DNA from: Corallococcus exercitus
GTDB taxonomy: Bacteria > Myxococcota > Myxococcia > Myxococcales > Myxococcaceae
DNA length: 34,511 nt
Assembly: GCF_003611585.1 (NCBI RefSeq)
Contig: NZ_RAVW01000042.1
Span: 1-34,511 of the forward strand
Reading direction: 5' to 3'
The notes under the pieces are model-generated. The model saw nothing but the letters and a program-made list of their open reading frames with translations, was not told where the DNA came from and did not search any database. Positions 33,785 through 34,511 of the stretch are shown piece by piece. Made by a program: the position numbers and the translations under genes. Each line of letters begins with the position of its first letter. The first letter of the stretch is position 1.

Positions 33785-34438
33785 TCAGGGCGCGGACGCG
33801 TGCGGGAACTCGTCGTCCTGTTCCAGCGCCTCGCGCAGGGCGCTGGCGCCGTCCTTGAGGATGGGCTCGCCGTGCGCGAAGCAGACGGTCTGCAGGGGCA
33901 GGTGGTCCAGGATGCGCTGGATGCTGGTGCGCGTGCGCAGCGGTTCGTCCTGGTACTCGCCGGGGACGAAGGTGGGCGTGCCCCGGCCTTCGCGGGTCAG
34001 CAGGTCGGAGATGAAGACCACCGCGTGCGGGCTCTTCTGGAGCCAGAGCGTGTACATGGCCTCCGTGGGCCCCGGCGTCTGGAAGGTGTTGAGGCCGCCC
34101 GGCAGCGTGGTGCCGTTCACGTATTCGAAGTCCGGCTTCTCCTCCAGGCCCTGCGCGCCCTCCGGTGCCCAGACGGGCACTCCGAACGCCTTGCGCAGGC
34201 GCCACGCGGAGCGCTGATGGTTGCCCGCGGTGAGCACGATGGCGTCGATGTCGCCCAGCTTGCGCAGGGCCTTCTCGTCGATGGGCAGCGGGTCGATGAG
34301 GGTGACGGTGCCGTCGTCATCCACCACCGCGTAGGCGTCGCTGCGGCCGCCGCCGACCCGGTCGTCGGAGACGGTCCAGTGGTGCACGCCGGGGACAATC
34401 TCCTCCGTCTTCTTCGCCTGGGCCTTGGGCTCGCTCAT
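33785..34438 (-). CDS. Metallo-beta-lactamase-fold protein with degenerate metal site
   Basis: The product has 217 residues. The fold is clear (VPGVHHWTVSDDR, YAVVDDDGTVTLIDPLPID, IDAIVLTAGNHQRSAWRLRK, and a later VVFISDLLT and VCFAHGEPIL). The usual THxHxDH motif is reduced to T70-A-G-N-H74-Q-R-S, so a normal two-metal site is not possible. The start is ATG 34438 (TAGCTT box 13 nt before it, no SD); GTG 34456 is an alternative. It is convergent with the gene at 32981 (gap 6 nt). It may be a non-hydrolytic or one-metal member; function unknown. Confidence 0.85.
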   Translation of the reverse strand: MSEPKAQAKKTEEIVPGVHHWTVSDDRVGGGRSDAYAVVDDDGTVTLIDPLPIDEKALRKLGDIDAIVLTAGNHQRSAWRLRKAFGVPVWAPEGAQGLEEKPDFEYVNGTTLPGGLNTFQTPGPTEAMYTLWLQKSPHAVVFISDLLTREGRGTPTFVPGEYQDEPLRTRTSIQRILDHLPLQTVCFAHGEPILKDGASALREALEQDDEFPHASAP

Positions 34439-34445
34439 GCCGACA

Positions 34446-34451
34446 AAGCTA
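34446..34451 (-). promoter_or_regulatory. TANNNT -10-like box before the MBL-fold gene
   Basis: On the minus strand TAGCTT begins 13 nt before the ATG at 34438, followed by TGTCGGC and the ATG, with no SD. This favours the ATG over the GTG at 34456. Confidence 0.4.
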
Positions 34452-34511
34452 GGCACCTGTACCTGGATGCAGGGGTGCGCGCTCCGTTGCCCGCCTGCCC
34501 CACCAGCGGGC

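Noticed and set aside
34489-34511. Stem GCCCGC/GCGGGC at the right end
   Set aside because: Six base pairs with an 11-nt loop, cut by the window edge; cannot be judged.

Overview
The window is very GC-rich chromosomal DNA that reads like a myxobacterium (Myxococcota), most probably of the Corallococcus/Myxococcus type. This assignment is inference. It rests on base composition, on secreted proteins with Asp-Ala-Gly linkers, on a cysteine-rich exported protein, on many short lineage-type hypothetical genes, and on several start codons that lack a Shine-Dalgarno (SD) sequence. There are no tRNA or rRNA genes, CRISPR arrays, insertion sequences or phage blocks. The region looks like ordinary core and accessory chromosome.

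Layout. (1) 1-3840: the 3' end of the F1 ATP synthase operon, atpG, atpD and atpC, with a 308-bp gap holding a hairpin between atpG and atpD and an extra exported-protein gene between atpD and atpC; a strong intrinsic terminator closes it at 3787-3839. (2) 3880-9122: a cysteine-free thioredoxin-fold protein, an ADP-ribosylglycohydrolase-like protein, a pair of small membrane proteins (holin-3_6-like and DUF3618-like), and a cytochrome bd oxidase (two subunits). (3) 9112-15700, all on the minus strand: a NodS-type methyltransferase, SDR and WGR-like operon; a small lipoprotein overlapping a cysteine-rich exported protein; pgi; and a tetR-sterol desaturase operon with an evident TetR operator. 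(4) 16056-23182: an M23 peptidase whose 3' end overlaps a convergent membrane GTPase gene by 171 nt, a 986-residue exported protein built from two homologous halves, an unknown protein, and a TonB-C-like lipoprotein sharing a leader with the 986-residue protein. (5) 23210-27518, minus strand: a di-haem oxidoreductase with an N-terminal extra domain, then a double-domain KaiC-like ATPase translationally coupled to a single-domain response regulator. (6) 27828-34438: a 2OG-Fe(II) oxygenase-like/SRPBCC pair, a CPA1 Na+/H+ antiporter, a frameshifted lipoprotein, a DDAH-like hydrolase with an overlapping unknown gene, and a degenerate metallo-beta-lactamase-fold protein.

Main points for a second look are: the single-base frameshift in a C6 run (lipoprotein, 31783-31788); seven genes with a TANNNT box 12-17 nt before the start and no SD, suggesting leaderless transcripts; the TetR operator with three half-sites; the KaiC-like/response regulator pair whose second domain has Glu-Ala in place of the KaiC phosphosites; the internal duplication; and the 171-nt tail-to-tail overlap. 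I did not find a convincing wholly new multi-gene system. The KaiC-like/response-regulator pair and the duplicated exported protein with its leader-sharing relative are the best candidates for undescribed biology.
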